From positions 1 through 64,000 of the forward strand of contig REEI01000059.1 in the NCBI GenBank assembly GCA_007695145.1: DNA of 64,000 bases, in the 5' to 3' direction. The translations under genes were made by a program, and so were the position numbers. This document shows, one piece after another, positions 37,290 to 46,285 of the stretch (the first letter of the stretch is position 1; each line of letters opens with the position of its first letter). Origin of the DNA: Saprospirales bacterium. GTDB taxonomy: Bacteria > Bacteroidota > Bacteroidia > Chitinophagales > Saprospiraceae. The notes beneath the pieces are model-generated. The model was given only the letters and a program-made list of their open reading frames with translations, was not told the DNA's origin and ran no database searches.

Positions 37290-38135
37290 CTAAATTTCCC
37301 CTCTCAAGCCTGTTGCAATTAAAACTCTGCACTTGCCCTGCAGATCCTTTTTTATAACTACAGATTGAAAAAATGGTCTGAAAATTTGTGCTGTTTCTTC
37401 TGCTCGGTATTCATTTATCTCAGCCATCACTACCCCATTGTGATTGAGGACAAGACTAGATATTTCACACAGTCTTCTGTAAAAACTTAGGGGATCCTCT
37501 CCTTTGGGAAAAAGTGCTGTAGAGGGTTCGTGAAGCAAAGTTGAGTCAGACATTCTAGTCTTTTCGCTAACACACACATAGGGAGGATTGCTGATCAGCA
37601 TATCAAATCTCATTCCTTCTGAAGGACTCTCCCTGAGAAAATCGTGTTGTAAAAAGTGTACATTTTTAACCTTTAGAACCAAGGCATTTTCACTGGCAAC
37701 TTCCAAGGCAAGCTTGGAAATATCTGATGCCAAGATGTAGGAATGGGGTTTTTGTTCACCAATTATCAGAGAAATGCAACCACTTCCGGTACCAATGTCC
37801 CACAATCGGAAATCAACATTGGAAGGGATAAATTTTAAGGCTTCAAACACGAGTTCTTCTGTTTCAGGCCTGGGAATCAAAACATTGGGATTCACCTTAA
37901 AAGCCTTTCCATAAAAGTGGGCCTTCCCGGTTATATATTGAACAGGCTCACCAAGAAGAACCCTTTTGACTGCAGCCTCTAATTGAAGATCATTCTCTTC
38001 AAAATTCCTGATGGGCTCCAAATCCTCAGTTAGAGCCCTCATAATTGACAAAGCTTCACGATTTGGAAATATTTCAACCAAAGCTTCTAACGCCATCTTT
38101 TTCGCGTAGGGTGAATATCTGGATTGATGTCTCAT
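37290..38135 (-). CDS. prmC: Peptide chain release factor N5-glutamine methyltransferase PrmC
   Basis: PrmC methylates the GGQ glutamine of release factors RF1 and RF2. The product has an N-terminal helical domain, then GTGSGCISL for SAM binding and the diagnostic NPPYV motif, with LIPRPETEELV between. I prefer the ATG at 38135 because it overlaps the stop of the upstream gene in ATGA; another ATG lies two codons earlier. The length (281 residues) is normal. It forms an operon with the flippase-like gene. Confidence 0.95.
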   Translation of the reverse strand: MRHQSRYSPYAKKMALEALVEIFPNREALSIMRALTEDLEPIRNFEENDLQLEAAVKRVLLGEPVQYITGKAHFYGKAFKVNPNVLIPRPETEELVFEALKFIPSNVDFRLWDIGTGSGCISLIIGEQKPHSYILASDISKLALEVASENALVLKVKNVHFLQHDFLRESPSEGMRFDMLISNPPYVCVSEKTRMSDSTLLHEPSTALFPKGEDPLSFYRRLCEISSLVLNHNGVVMAEINEYRAEETAQIFRPFFQSVVIKKDLQGKCRVLIATGLRGEI

Positions 38136-39445
38136 AACCATACAGTATATAGGGTTGAAATAAGATAGGCAAGAAGAAGCAAAGCAACATAGCCTAAATA
38201 ATAGGCGGGAATCAAAAGTTCCCGGATACTGACTACAGAATTTCTTTTCACATGAATAAGCATTACTACTTTTCCACCTAGATACGCAAAAACAGACGCC
38301 CAGGCGATCCCATAAATCCCAAAGTATTGATAAAGCAAAATACTCAACACTAAATTGATAATTATTTCCATAAGTGCAGCCCCTATAAGGGCTTTATTTC
38401 GCTTATCAGCATATAAAAAGGTCTGCGGCAATAGCACCCTACTTATGACCAATAGCAAGTAAATATTAAACACTCCAGCGGCAGCAGCAAAATCAGGAGT
38501 GAAGACAAGCGGGAAGAGGATCGGGCTAACCAAAATCAAAATAATGCTGAGTGGAAAAACCTGATGATAGAGGGTTCTAAGCTCTTTTTTAAGCCTAATC
38601 TTGCCTTCCTCCTTGCTCTGAACTAAGGACGGTATTAGCGCTGCCGTAAGCCCTCCAGCTAGAATGACTGACAGTGGAAGTTCCCGCGCGCCATATCTAA
38701 AAATAGCAAACTCCTCAGCTGACTCTGTAAGAAATAGCACCAGATAACCATCAATAAAAACTGCAAGTCCTCCAAGTAAGGCGAATAAACTCAAAGGGAG
38801 AAAAGAGTCCTTTAGGAAAGGTCCGAAAGGAAATCTCAGTACAGTATTTAGTCCGGGGATACCCATTAATATCGCAGCCAGCATTGGGAGAGACATAACT
38901 GCGATAAGGCTCAAAAATAGTTGCGCTAATTCTTGATGGATAAAGGCATACCAGCAAACCATCAGCAACATGAGCAGGTTGACCACGATAGATTGATAAA
39001 CAATCATTCGATATTTTTTCTTCAACAAGAGGAAAAAATCCAGGGTTGCCCCGGAGATCAAAACCACAATAAACAATGCAGGCAAATGCAAATAATCAAG
39101 GCCGGAAAAATCAACCGGAAAGTCCACCAATATCCCAGCTGCCATAAGGAAAAGCGTTCCCATCATTAAACCGCTTGCCAAAAAACAGATTAGAGAACCA
39201 CTGATCAAAGAATCGATACTGATATTTCCCCCAACAAAATTGAGTATGGCATTCTTTCCCCCATTGATAAAGGCAAAGGCAAATAAATTAGCCGTAAACA
39301 GAAAGAGTTCAAAATCAGCTATATCAGCCATTCCCACACCTGACCAGGCCAACACCATATAAATACACCACATCATTCCAAACCGAATGATGGAGGATAA
39401 TTGCAGTGAGTTTATATCTGATTTGGCGGATAGAAGTTGAAACAT
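38132..39445 (-). CDS. Oligosaccharide flippase-like integral membrane protein (MVF/MATE superfamily)
   Basis: The 437-residue protein is almost wholly hydrophobic, with about 12 predicted helices (for example LYLVLFLTESAEEFAIFRYG, PLSIILILVSPILFPLVF). Weak features of Wzx-type polysaccharide flippases are visible: RYGARELPLSVILAGGLTAALIPSLVQSKEEGK in the middle and ADKRNKALIGAALMEIIINLVLS near the end. Such proteins flip lipid-linked sugars across the inner membrane. No glycosyltransferases are adjacent. It is coupled to prmC by a 4-nt overlap. Confidence 0.65.
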   Translation of the reverse strand: MFQLLSAKSDINSLQLSSIIRFGMMWCIYMVLAWSGVGMADIADFELFLFTANLFAFAFINGGKNAILNFVGGNISIDSLISGSLICFLASGLMMGTLFLMAAGILVDFPVDFSGLDYLHLPALFIVVLISGATLDFFLLLKKKYRMIVYQSIVVNLLMLLMVCWYAFIHQELAQLFLSLIAVMSLPMLAAILMGIPGLNTVLRFPFGPFLKDSFLPLSLFALLGGLAVFIDGYLVLFLTESAEEFAIFRYGARELPLSVILAGGLTAALIPSLVQSKEEGKIRLKKELRTLYHQVFPLSIILILVSPILFPLVFTPDFAAAAGVFNIYLLLVISRVLLPQTFLYADKRNKALIGAALMEIIINLVLSILLYQYFGIYGIAWASVFAYLGGKVVMLIHVKRNSVVSIRELLIPAYYLGYVALLLLAYLISTLYTVWL

Positions 39446-39594
39446 AATCCTTTACGGAATCCTAGTCTAGAACAATTGAATTGGTAAGGTAATTACAAAA
39501 GATATTGCACAACTATTTAAAAACTATTGGATCATTGATTGAATTTTAGTGCAAATCTAATCAATAGGGTGCGGGTAAAAAAGCAACTGGACGA

Positions 39595-40935
39595 TTAAAC
39601 TAATTCCCTTATCTTTTCCTGAAAAACAACTCCGTGTTTTTCCAATTCCCTCAATACAGGTTGATAGACCTCCCGGATTACAGGCCTGGTTTCATCAGTT
39701 CTAAAGTCAACTCCCTTCAGCATCAAACTTACAAAAATGGCTACTGGCAAACCTACAAGTTTGCTCATAGCAGTATTATTTGCATTCTCTCCTTTAAGAG
39801 TCATGGTTGATACGAGTTCTTCCTTTTTTCCATTCAAAGTGTATACAAATTCATGCTGCATAATGATCATATCCTTATCATGTGGTTGCAGTTTCCATTT
39901 TTCAAGCAATAGTTTTTCCAGGATTTGGGCAGGTGTAGCATTCGGAAGGTCTATCTTTTCATTGCTAAACAGACCTGTCCATTCAATTTTCTTCAATGCA
40001 TCGGAATCAGGATGCAAACCGGTGAAGCTGGCAATTCGGTCAAAAAGGCTATTTTCTTGATCCTCCTCCCTCAAATAAGACTCAACCAATTCTTTATAGG
40101 TGAGGTGTTCACTGTTGACAATGGGATAAGAATCATCTGTCAGTCCTAATTTAACAAAAACGTCCCAGGCTTCACAAAACCCCAGGTGCCGAAGGGTTCC
40201 TCTTACGATAGTGGGGATATCTTCTATCTTGTATGCATATCGATACAGTAGTGAATCTCGATTTGGATACATTTCATATTTTCCAAGTCCCTGAATTTCA
40301 ACCTCTTTTTTTCTTGAAAACAGTCGGTGATATGGAATGTATTTATACCTTCCTTCCTTCAAATACTGGGCGGTTCCCATACCGGCCAACACTACATTTC
40401 TGGGATTCCATGTAAATTTATAATGCCAGGGATTGTCATCTGATTCAGGGGCAACCAGTCCACCGGTGTAAGATCTAAACGAATGAATAGTGCCACCGGA
40501 TTCCTTTATCTCATCTATTTTCTCCATAGCAGACATATGGTCAATTCCCGGATCAAGGCCCATTTCACCCATAAAAACGAGACCTTTACTCCTCGCCTTC
40601 TCTGCCAGGTCATGCATTTCACTCGACACATATGAGGCTGTGATCAGATGTTTGTTCAATTCAAGACAGTCACTTGCAACTATGTTATGAAAAAATGCAG
40701 GCAACAGAGAAACCACTATATCCGCACTTCCAATGGTTTTCCTGCGCTCTACAGGATCATTGATGTCCAGCTCCAGGGCCATACCGGTCACACTTTCCCC
40801 CACGGCTGAACTTGCAGCAGAAATATCTCTATCTGCTACTGCTATTGTCCAGTTGTGAACCTCCCCTTCTCTGAGCAAATAATTTATCAATGCTGAGGAA
40901 GATCTTCCCGCACCCAGTATCAATACTTTATTCAT
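39595..40935 (-). CDS. Saccharopine dehydrogenase family oxidoreductase
   Basis: The 446-residue protein has an N-terminal NAD(P) fold (VLILGAGRSSSALINYLL) and the saccharopine dehydrogenase C-terminal domain, with GEMGLDPGIDHMSAMEKIDEI, FRSYTGGLVAPESDDNPWHYKFTW and LTLKGENANN-like segments visible. Related enzymes form or split saccharopine in lysine metabolism. The ATG at 40935 starts directly at the Rossmann strand; another ATG lies three codons earlier. It has a long upstream leader (promoter near 41210-41237). No lysine-pathway partner is adjacent. Confidence 0.88.
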   Translation of the reverse strand: MNKVLILGAGRSSSALINYLLREGEVHNWTIAVADRDISAASSAVGESVTGMALELDINDPVERRKTIGSADIVVSLLPAFFHNIVASDCLELNKHLITASYVSSEMHDLAEKARSKGLVFMGEMGLDPGIDHMSAMEKIDEIKESGGTIHSFRSYTGGLVAPESDDNPWHYKFTWNPRNVVLAGMGTAQYLKEGRYKYIPYHRLFSRKKEVEIQGLGKYEMYPNRDSLLYRYAYKIEDIPTIVRGTLRHLGFCEAWDVFVKLGLTDDSYPIVNSEHLTYKELVESYLREEDQENSLFDRIASFTGLHPDSDALKKIEWTGLFSNEKIDLPNATPAQILEKLLLEKWKLQPHDKDMIIMQHEFVYTLNGKKEELVSTMTLKGENANNTAMSKLVGLPVAIFVSLMLKGVDFRTDETRPVIREVYQPVLRELEKHGVVFQEKIRELV

Positions 40936-40944
40936 TCTTTTCAT

Positions 40945-41284
40945 TTATTTCAGTTTACTTCTGATTTCTTTAAAATCACCCATTTCTCTACTACTAATTG
41001 TACTTGATGGGTTTTAAGGTCAAAAAATTCTGTATTTCAACTCCATACCTTAGCAGGTGCACGCGGAAATTTCACTTTCATACATTCAACTGACTCCATC
41101 TCCGACAAACCCAATACTACCATCCGAACAATCAAATAAGTCACTAATCAAAGAGGGCCTCATACCTTCCTTAGAATTTGTCAACCAATTGTTATTTTCT
41201 AACGGGCGGCAAATATAGGATTTCACAATTAACGCAAGCAATAAATGAATCATAATTGATCATTACCGGGATCAATGTTTTTAC
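40945..41284. other. Long 5' leader of the saccharopine dehydrogenase gene, with a short open frame
   Basis: If transcription starts at the promoter at 41210-41237, about 265 nt of untranslated leader precede the gene. On the minus strand a 35-codon frame runs from GTG (41144) or ATG (41123) to TGA (41039-41037), ending in KVKFPRAPAKVWS. It may be a leader peptide or chance. No known riboswitch motif, including the lysine type, was recognised. Confidence 0.35.
41210..41237 (-). promoter_or_regulatory. Promoter upstream of the saccharopine dehydrogenase leader
   Basis: On the minus strand TTG (41237-41235) is followed after 17 nt by TATATTTG (41217-41210), an exact Bacteroidota -7 box with acceptable spacing. 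It lies about 275 nt before the dehydrogenase start and 68 nt past the end of the epimerase gene. Confidence 0.55.
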
Positions 41285-42181
41285 CTAAATCAACACTTCT
41301 TTCATTCTAGCCAAATGATCCACAAATGTCTTTTTGTGTTCATCTAAAAGGCCGTAAGCCAGAAAATGTTGAGAGGGAAAAATCTGGTTTCTATTCAGGT
41401 AGGTGAATTCAGTTTCAGGACAATGGGTAAGTAACATCTCCTTCACTTGATTGAGAGATGCGCAAAACAATATTGATAGTTCAATACCATGAGAATTAGT
41501 GAGTGATAAATGCCTTACCAGGCTTTCTGTCAACTGACCAATAGGCACAAATGCCCTAAATTGATCGCCACTGCCGTATATATTAAATTTACCTTCAATT
41601 AAGGCGTCTAAAACCCAGGAGTTCAATACACTATCAGTCCTGAGGCAGGGGTTATAACCAAATACATTTGCAGCGCGGTGAATAAGGGTTTCACAATGAT
41701 TGTGCAATGTTTCAAAATACTGCTCTCCATGAAATTTACTCTCCCCGTATGCATTGTCTGGACTAGGGGGAGCACCGGTATCAGCGATTTCACCAAAACC
41801 ATACACTGCAGTCGAACTTAGGTAAATAGCTTTTTTAACAGTTTTACTCTCACGAATGATTCTGCACAGATTCAAAGTTCCCCAGCGATTGATTTGTTCG
41901 TACTGCAAATTCTGCAAGTGGTTGTAGGGCTGGCTGACAAAAGCTGCAAGATGATACACTATATCAACTCCTCTAAGGGCATTATGTAAGCTATAGGTAT
42001 CCAATATGTCACCTTTTACAAATTTTACTTTAGGAAGCTTTCCACCGCCTGTAAAAAAAAGATGCCCGGTTCTGGATAAATTGTCGTATACTATAATTTC
42101 CTTTAACTCATCTTCTTTATGAATAGATCTAACCAAATCATATCCTATATATCCGGCTCCCCCGGTGACAAGTACTTTCAT
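41285..42181 (-). CDS. NAD-dependent sugar epimerase/dehydratase (extended SDR)
   Basis: The 298-residue protein has the Rossmann motif VTGGAGYIGYDLV, DIVYHLAA, and the catalytic Ser/Tyr-Lys in YLSSTAVYGFGEI and NAYGESKFHGE. These mark an extended short-chain dehydrogenase that acts on a nucleotide sugar, for example UDP-glucose 4-epimerase-like. It lies 49 nt after cysH on the same strand, so it is probably in the leftward transcript. The substrate and any link to sulfated glycans are unknown. Confidence 0.85.
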   Translation of the reverse strand: MKVLVTGGAGYIGYDLVRSIHKEDELKEIIVYDNLSRTGHLFFTGGGKLPKVKFVKGDILDTYSLHNALRGVDIVYHLAAFVSQPYNHLQNLQYEQINRWGTLNLCRIIRESKTVKKAIYLSSTAVYGFGEIADTGAPPSPDNAYGESKFHGEQYFETLHNHCETLIHRAANVFGYNPCLRTDSVLNSWVLDALIEGKFNIYGSGDQFRAFVPIGQLTESLVRHLSLTNSHGIELSILFCASLNQVKEMLLTHCPETEFTYLNRNQIFPSQHFLAYGLLDEHKKTFVDHLARMKEVLI

Positions 42182-42230
42182 GTAGATAATTTAAACAGCA
42201 TAAGAATTTTTCAACAATTACACTACTTTT

Positions 42231-42908
42231 TTAACGATTCTCAGTGTGAAGCCCACATTCCGTTTTCCGACTACCCTCCCATCTTCCTGAGCGTTCATCT
42301 GCACATGCATGCGTACATGGTACACAACCAATACTTTCATAACCTGCCAAATCAAGGGGATGCTTAGGCAAATTGTTCTCGTTGATGTAGTTGTAAATGT
42401 CCCGCGAAGTCCAATCTAGCATCGGGTGAATTCTGGTGATTCCGCGTTTGTCCATCTCGACCGGAGCCATTGCAGCCCTATTCGCAGTTTGATCTTTCCT
42501 CACCCCGCTTATCCAAAAATCAGATGATTTCAAATAGTCATTCAGAGGATCCACCTTGTTAATTCGACAACATTTGTCAGTATCATGAGCGTATAGGAAT
42601 AAACCATCGCGAGACAATTGTTCAAGGTACCCCTTGGAAGACCGCAACTCTTTAAGCTTAAACCCCATTAACTTTTGCAGTTGGTCCTTGAATCGATAGG
42701 TTTCTGCAAAGAGAAACCCAGTATCAATAAAAAGCACTTCTGTATCAGGAAAGTGAAGGCTTACGAGATGAAGTAGAGGCACGGACTGCGTCTGAAAAGA
42801 ACTGGTCATCAACACTCTTGAGTTTTTCTCCTCGGCCAATTTTACTTGATCCCTTAAAAAGTCCACGCTCACTACAACCCTTTTGCGCAAATCCGCAATT
42901 GAATCCAT
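42231..42908 (-). CDS. cysH: Assimilatory adenylyl-sulfate reductase (CysH, 4Fe-4S type)
   Basis: The enzyme reduces APS (or PAPS) to sulfite using thioredoxin. The 225-residue product has the substrate loop TSSFQTQSV and the catalytic Cys218 in ECGLH. It also carries Cys113-Cys114 (DKCCRINK) and Cys195-x-x-Cys198 (GCVPCTHA), the CC...CxxC set that binds a 4Fe-4S cluster in APS reductases and is absent from classical PAPS reductases. It should therefore use APS directly. It is transcribed divergently from cysQ. Downstream sulfite reductase is not in the window. Confidence 0.92.
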   Translation of the reverse strand: MDSIADLRKRVVVSVDFLRDQVKLAEEKNSRVLMTSSFQTQSVPLLHLVSLHFPDTEVLFIDTGFLFAETYRFKDQLQKLMGFKLKELRSSKGYLEQLSRDGLFLYAHDTDKCCRINKVDPLNDYLKSSDFWISGVRKDQTANRAAMAPVEMDKRGITRIHPMLDWTSRDIYNYINENNLPKHPLDLAGYESIGCVPCTHACADERSGRWEGSRKTECGLHTENR

Positions 42909-42923
42909 TGTTTATCTTTGTTG

Positions 42924-42931
42924 CAAATGTA
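42924..42931 (-). promoter_or_regulatory. -7 box of cysH
   Basis: TACATTTG on the minus strand ends 16 nt before the cysH start codon and matches TAnnTTTG, giving a leader of roughly 10 nt. It is divergent from the cysQ box. Confidence 0.5.
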
Positions 42932-43007
42932 TGGAATTTGGTAAATGTTATATCCATAGTATAATTGAAATCCCACTAATGTCAATCAAATTGATGCCCG
43001 GAGAAAC

Positions 43008-43015
43008 TATATTTG
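43008..43015 (+). promoter_or_regulatory. -7 box of the cysQ operon, abutting the start codon
   Basis: TATATTTG matches TAnnTTTG and is separated by 4 nt from the ATG at 43020, so the transcript is probably leaderless. A TTG lies 14 nt upstream at 42991-42993. The 111-nt region between cysH and cysQ carries both divergent promoters. Confidence 0.55.
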
Positions 43016-43019
43016 CAAT

Positions 43020-43838
43020 ATGAAATACTCAGATTTTCCATTGAAAACCTTACTTGAGGATGCCAGTACCGCAGCAATTACGGCAGGAGCGAAAATCATG
43101 GAAGTGTACCAAAGGGATTTTGATGTATATCATAAAACTGACCTATCCCCTCTCACAGAAGCTGACAAAGAGGCGCATCTAATAATATGCGATTTACTTG
43201 CTGGTCACCGAATCGAAATAATCAGTGAAGAGGGGGATTCATTCCCATTTCAACAAAGAGAGAAATTGAGCCGGATATGGATGATTGATCCTCTCGATGG
43301 CACAAAAGAATTTATCAATCGAAATGGCGAGTTCACCGTCAATATAGGCTTAATTGAATTCGGTACTCCCATATTAGGTGTTGTCTATGTGCCGGAGAAA
43401 AAATGGCTTTACATTGGAGCAAGAGGCTTTCACTCAGAAAAGATGGTCCTTAAAGATCACCGCTCGCCCCTTTGGCATACTGTGGGTAGAAGATTGCCTG
43501 TTGAGAAATCAGCTAATCAGTTGAGGGTGATAGGAAGTAGGTCGCACCTCAATGAAGAAACGAAAAACTATATCAGTCAGCTTCAAGATATTCATGGAGA
43601 AGTTGAATTTCTCAGCGCAGGAAGTTCACTCAAACTTTGCCTGGTAGCTGAGGGCAAGGCCGATTTGTATCCAAGACTTGCACCTACTATGGAATGGGAT
43701 ACGGCTGCCGGTGATGCCATTTGCAGGTATGCCGGATGTAGGGTTATCAATTTTGAAACTGGAGAACCCATGAAGTACAATAAGGAATGTCTATTAAATC
43801 CATGGTTTAAAGTTGTCGCTCATGGCAGAGAATTTTGA
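43020..43838 (+). CDS. cysQ: 3'(2'),5'-bisphosphate nucleotidase CysQ
   Basis: CysQ dephosphorylates PAP and PAPS, removing the inhibitory by-product of sulfotransfer and PAPS reduction. The 272-residue protein has metal-site motifs of the inositol-monophosphatase superfamily: DLSPLTEADKEAH, ISEEGD, WMIDPLDGTKEF and MEWDTAAGDA. All are intact. It is the first gene of the rightward sulfate operon; the transporter gene starts inside its last codons. Confidence 0.95.
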   Translation: MKYSDFPLKTLLEDASTAAITAGAKIMEVYQRDFDVYHKTDLSPLTEADKEAHLIICDLLAGHRIEIISEEGDSFPFQQREKLSRIWMIDPLDGTKEFINRNGEFTVNIGLIEFGTPILGVVYVPEKKWLYIGARGFHSEKMVLKDHRSPLWHTVGRRLPVEKSANQLRVIGSRSHLNEETKNYISQLQDIHGEVEFLSAGSSLKLCLVAEGKADLYPRLAPTMEWDTAAGDAICRYAGCRVINFETGEPMKYNKECLLNPWFKVVAHGREF

Positions 43839-45603
43839 AGCCTGGTTTTGCCTTTTTGTTTTGCTGTTGGTAGTTGTATTCCTCCTTCTGGATCGCTACA
43901 AGCCATCCTCCGTATTTTTCACTGCTATTTTAATATTTTTAATCACAGGCATACTTAGTATAGAAAGCCTGCTATTGGGTTTTTCAAATAAGAGCATTAT
44001 TACCATTTTTCTACTTATACTTGTCACTGCCCTTTTGAGCAAAACCTTTGGATTGGTGCTCTACCTGGACAAAATTTTTGGTTCTGCGCGAAGCCTTAGA
44101 ACTATGATTCTAAGAATGTCTGCATCTGTAGGATCTGTTTCTGCTTTGATGAATAACACCCCCATTGTAGCCCTTATGATACCCTATGTATACCGATGGA
44201 GCAAAAACAACAAAAAACCTCCCTCAAGACTACTTATTCCACTTTCCTTTTCAGCTATAGTAGGAGGTATGATGACTCCAATTGGCACGAGCACCAATCT
44301 CATATTGATCGGATTCATTTTAACAACCGGTCACCCTGAACTCACATTTGGACACTTTTTACTGCCTGGTATTATTGTTTTTGCAGTAGCAATTATATTC
44401 CTTACTTTGGCTTCGGGATATCTTCTTCCCGATTATCGGGACATTATGGATGAAACAAAGGAAAATATCCGGGAGTATCTTACTGAAACTTATGTAAAAG
44501 ACGACTCAGAGCAGATCGGAAAGACCATTCAAGAAGCAGAGTTGAGAAATCTTGAGGGAATTTTTTTAGCCGAAATTCACAGAGAAGATAAAACGATAAT
44601 AAAACCGGTTAAACCTGAAGAGCGCATCCAAAAAAATGATCGATTGTATTTTGCCGGAGATACCAGAGGTGTGATCAAACTAGTAAAAGATAACCAAAAT
44701 TTAGAATGGGTAGAATCAGGCAAGTTTGCTGAGGACTATGAACCCGAACTCGTTGAAGTAGTTATTCCCTTCAATTCAGGACTTTCCGGTAAGACCCTTA
44801 AACAAACTTTGTTTAGAGAAACCTACGATGCAGCCGTTATAGGCATCCACAGAAAAGGCGCTAAACTCGGTGGGAAACTAGGAGAGATACTTTTGATGCC
44901 GGGGGATTTATTGCTATTGACTACAGGCCCGGACTTTGAGCGACTCAGTTCTAAAAACCAGGATTTTTACACTATCTCAGTCATAGAAGATCAGGAAAAG
45001 ATTCCCACCTGGAAAAAAATCTCACTCGGAATGCTTACCGTTGGATCCATTGCCATGGTGTTCACGGGAGTAATTGACCTCTTCGTGGCATTAATAACCA
45101 TATTTACCGGGGGACTGCTGCTCAGCCTCCTCTCTGAAGAGGAAACCAAGAAGAACCTCAGTTTAGACTTATTTGTAATCCTTGGAAGTGCCCTTACCCT
45201 GGGAATGGTCTTTATCCAGACAGGAGGTGCCTCATTGATCACTCAACCACTTGTCAGCATACTATCTGGTGCACCTGGTCTTATAATTTTAGTTTGTATT
45301 TTTTTGGCCACCTTGTTTTTCACCTCTTTTATTACCAATGCCGCAGCTATCAGTATTATGTTTCCTCTGGTTTACCAACTTATTGAAGACCTTGGCCTCA
45401 ATCCAACCCCGGCTTACCTTACTTTGGCCTTCAGTGCCTCTGCTGCCTTCCTCACAGCGGTCAGCTACCAAACTAACCTAATGGTGCTTGGTCCGGGCAA
45501 CTATAAGGCTTTAGATTTCCTAAAAATAGGAATCCCTTTTACCTTTGTGTATACAACTGTAATTATTGCATTTATTTATGTGTACTATCCGATATATGTC
45601 TGA
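43822..45603 (+). CDS. SLC13-type sulfate transporter with two TrkA-C domains
   Basis: The protein (593 residues from the ATG at 43822) has hydrophobic halves like SLC13/ArsB-type anion transporters. These include MNNTPIVALMIPYVYRW and GGMMTPIGTSTNLILIGF in the first half and FITNAAAISIMFPLVYQL in the second. Between them (about residues 220-385) are two RCK-C/TrkA-C regulatory domains (LEGIFLAEIHREDKTIIKPV; IGIHRKGAKLGGKLGEILLMPGD). Position between cysQ and cysC makes sulfate uptake likely. Its start overlaps cysQ by 17 nt and its stop overlaps cysC by 8 nt. Confidence 0.9.
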   Translation: MAENFEAWFCLFVLLLVVVFLLLDRYKPSSVFFTAILIFLITGILSIESLLLGFSNKSIITIFLLILVTALLSKTFGLVLYLDKIFGSARSLRTMILRMSASVGSVSALMNNTPIVALMIPYVYRWSKNNKKPPSRLLIPLSFSAIVGGMMTPIGTSTNLILIGFILTTGHPELTFGHFLLPGIIVFAVAIIFLTLASGYLLPDYRDIMDETKENIREYLTETYVKDDSEQIGKTIQEAELRNLEGIFLAEIHREDKTIIKPVKPEERIQKNDRLYFAGDTRGVIKLVKDNQNLEWVESGKFAEDYEPELVEVVIPFNSGLSGKTLKQTLFRETYDAAVIGIHRKGAKLGGKLGEILLMPGDLLLLTTGPDFERLSSKNQDFYTISVIEDQEKIPTWKKISLGMLTVGSIAMVFTGVIDLFVALITIFTGGLLLSLLSEEETKKNLSLDLFVILGSALTLGMVFIQTGGASLITQPLVSILSGAPGLIILVCIFLATLFFTSFITNAAAISIMFPLVYQLIEDLGLNPTPAYLTLAFSASAAFLTAVSYQTNLMVLGPGNYKALDFLKIGIPFTFVYTTVIIAFIYVYYPIYV

Positions 45604-46198
45604 AAAAAAATTACATCTCCACCCTCACCATCATTTAATTGACCGGTCACAGCGCGAGCGCATGTCAGGCCACCATTCTATGGTAGTTTGGCTTACTGGT
45701 CTGTCTGGTTCAGGCAAAAGCACTATTGCAAGCCTTGTGGAGCAAATGCTTTTCGCGAAGAGGAGGAGAACCTATTTATTGGATGGTGATAATATCCGCT
45801 CAGGGCTCAATTCAGATCTGGATTTTTCAGAAAAAGGTAGAAATGAAAACATCCGGAGAATAGCAGAAGTTTCAAAACTATTCACAGATGCCGGAATTAT
45901 TGTCCTCACGGCCTTTGTTTCACCATTTATTGAAGACCGCAAAAAAGCGAGGGAAATAATTGGAGAAGATGACTTTTTAGAAATCTACATTGAAGCATCG
46001 CTGACCAAATGCGAAGAAAGGGATGTAAAAGGGCTTTACAAAAAGGCAAGAGCAGGTATCATAAGTGATTTCACTGGAATCCAATCACCGTATGAGGCTC
46101 CGGAAAATCCAGATTTACGGCTGAACACTGAAAGGGAAACTGCCTTGATTTGCGCAGAAAGATTAGTTCATTTGATAGAAGAAAAAATAAGCTCGTGA
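45596..46198 (+). CDS. cysC: Adenylyl-sulfate kinase CysC
   Basis: CysC phosphorylates APS to PAPS. The P-loop GLSGSGKST, the APS-binding DGDNIRSGLN and the DVKGLYKKARAGII segment are intact. I chose ATG 45596, which gives 200 residues; earlier starts would run deeper into the transporter gene. The N-terminus is His-rich (KLHLHPHHHLID). It is a stand-alone enzyme, not fused to CysN. Its presence implies that PAPS is made, either for sulfotransferases or for reduction. Confidence 0.95.
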   Translation: MSEKKLHLHPHHHLIDRSQRERMSGHHSMVVWLTGLSGSGKSTIASLVEQMLFAKRRRTYLLDGDNIRSGLNSDLDFSEKGRNENIRRIAEVSKLFTDAGIIVLTAFVSPFIEDRKKAREIIGEDDFLEIYIEASLTKCEERDVKGLYKKARAGIISDFTGIQSPYEAPENPDLRLNTERETALICAERLVHLIEEKISS

Positions 46199-46285
46199 AT
46201 CGAATCCCAATACAATTTCAATATTACTCGATAAAAATTTCTGGATTTTTGGCGGTCCACCTATAGAAAAATTGATAGAATTTAT

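Noticed and set aside
40945-41209. Lysine riboswitch in the saccharopine dehydrogenase leader.
   Set aside because: The conserved lysine aptamer core sequences were not found on the minus strand.
38132-42181. Flippase-like protein, saccharopine dehydrogenase and epimerase as a polysaccharide cluster.
   Set aside because: No glycosyltransferase, polymerase or nucleotidyltransferase is nearby, and the genes belong to separate transcripts.
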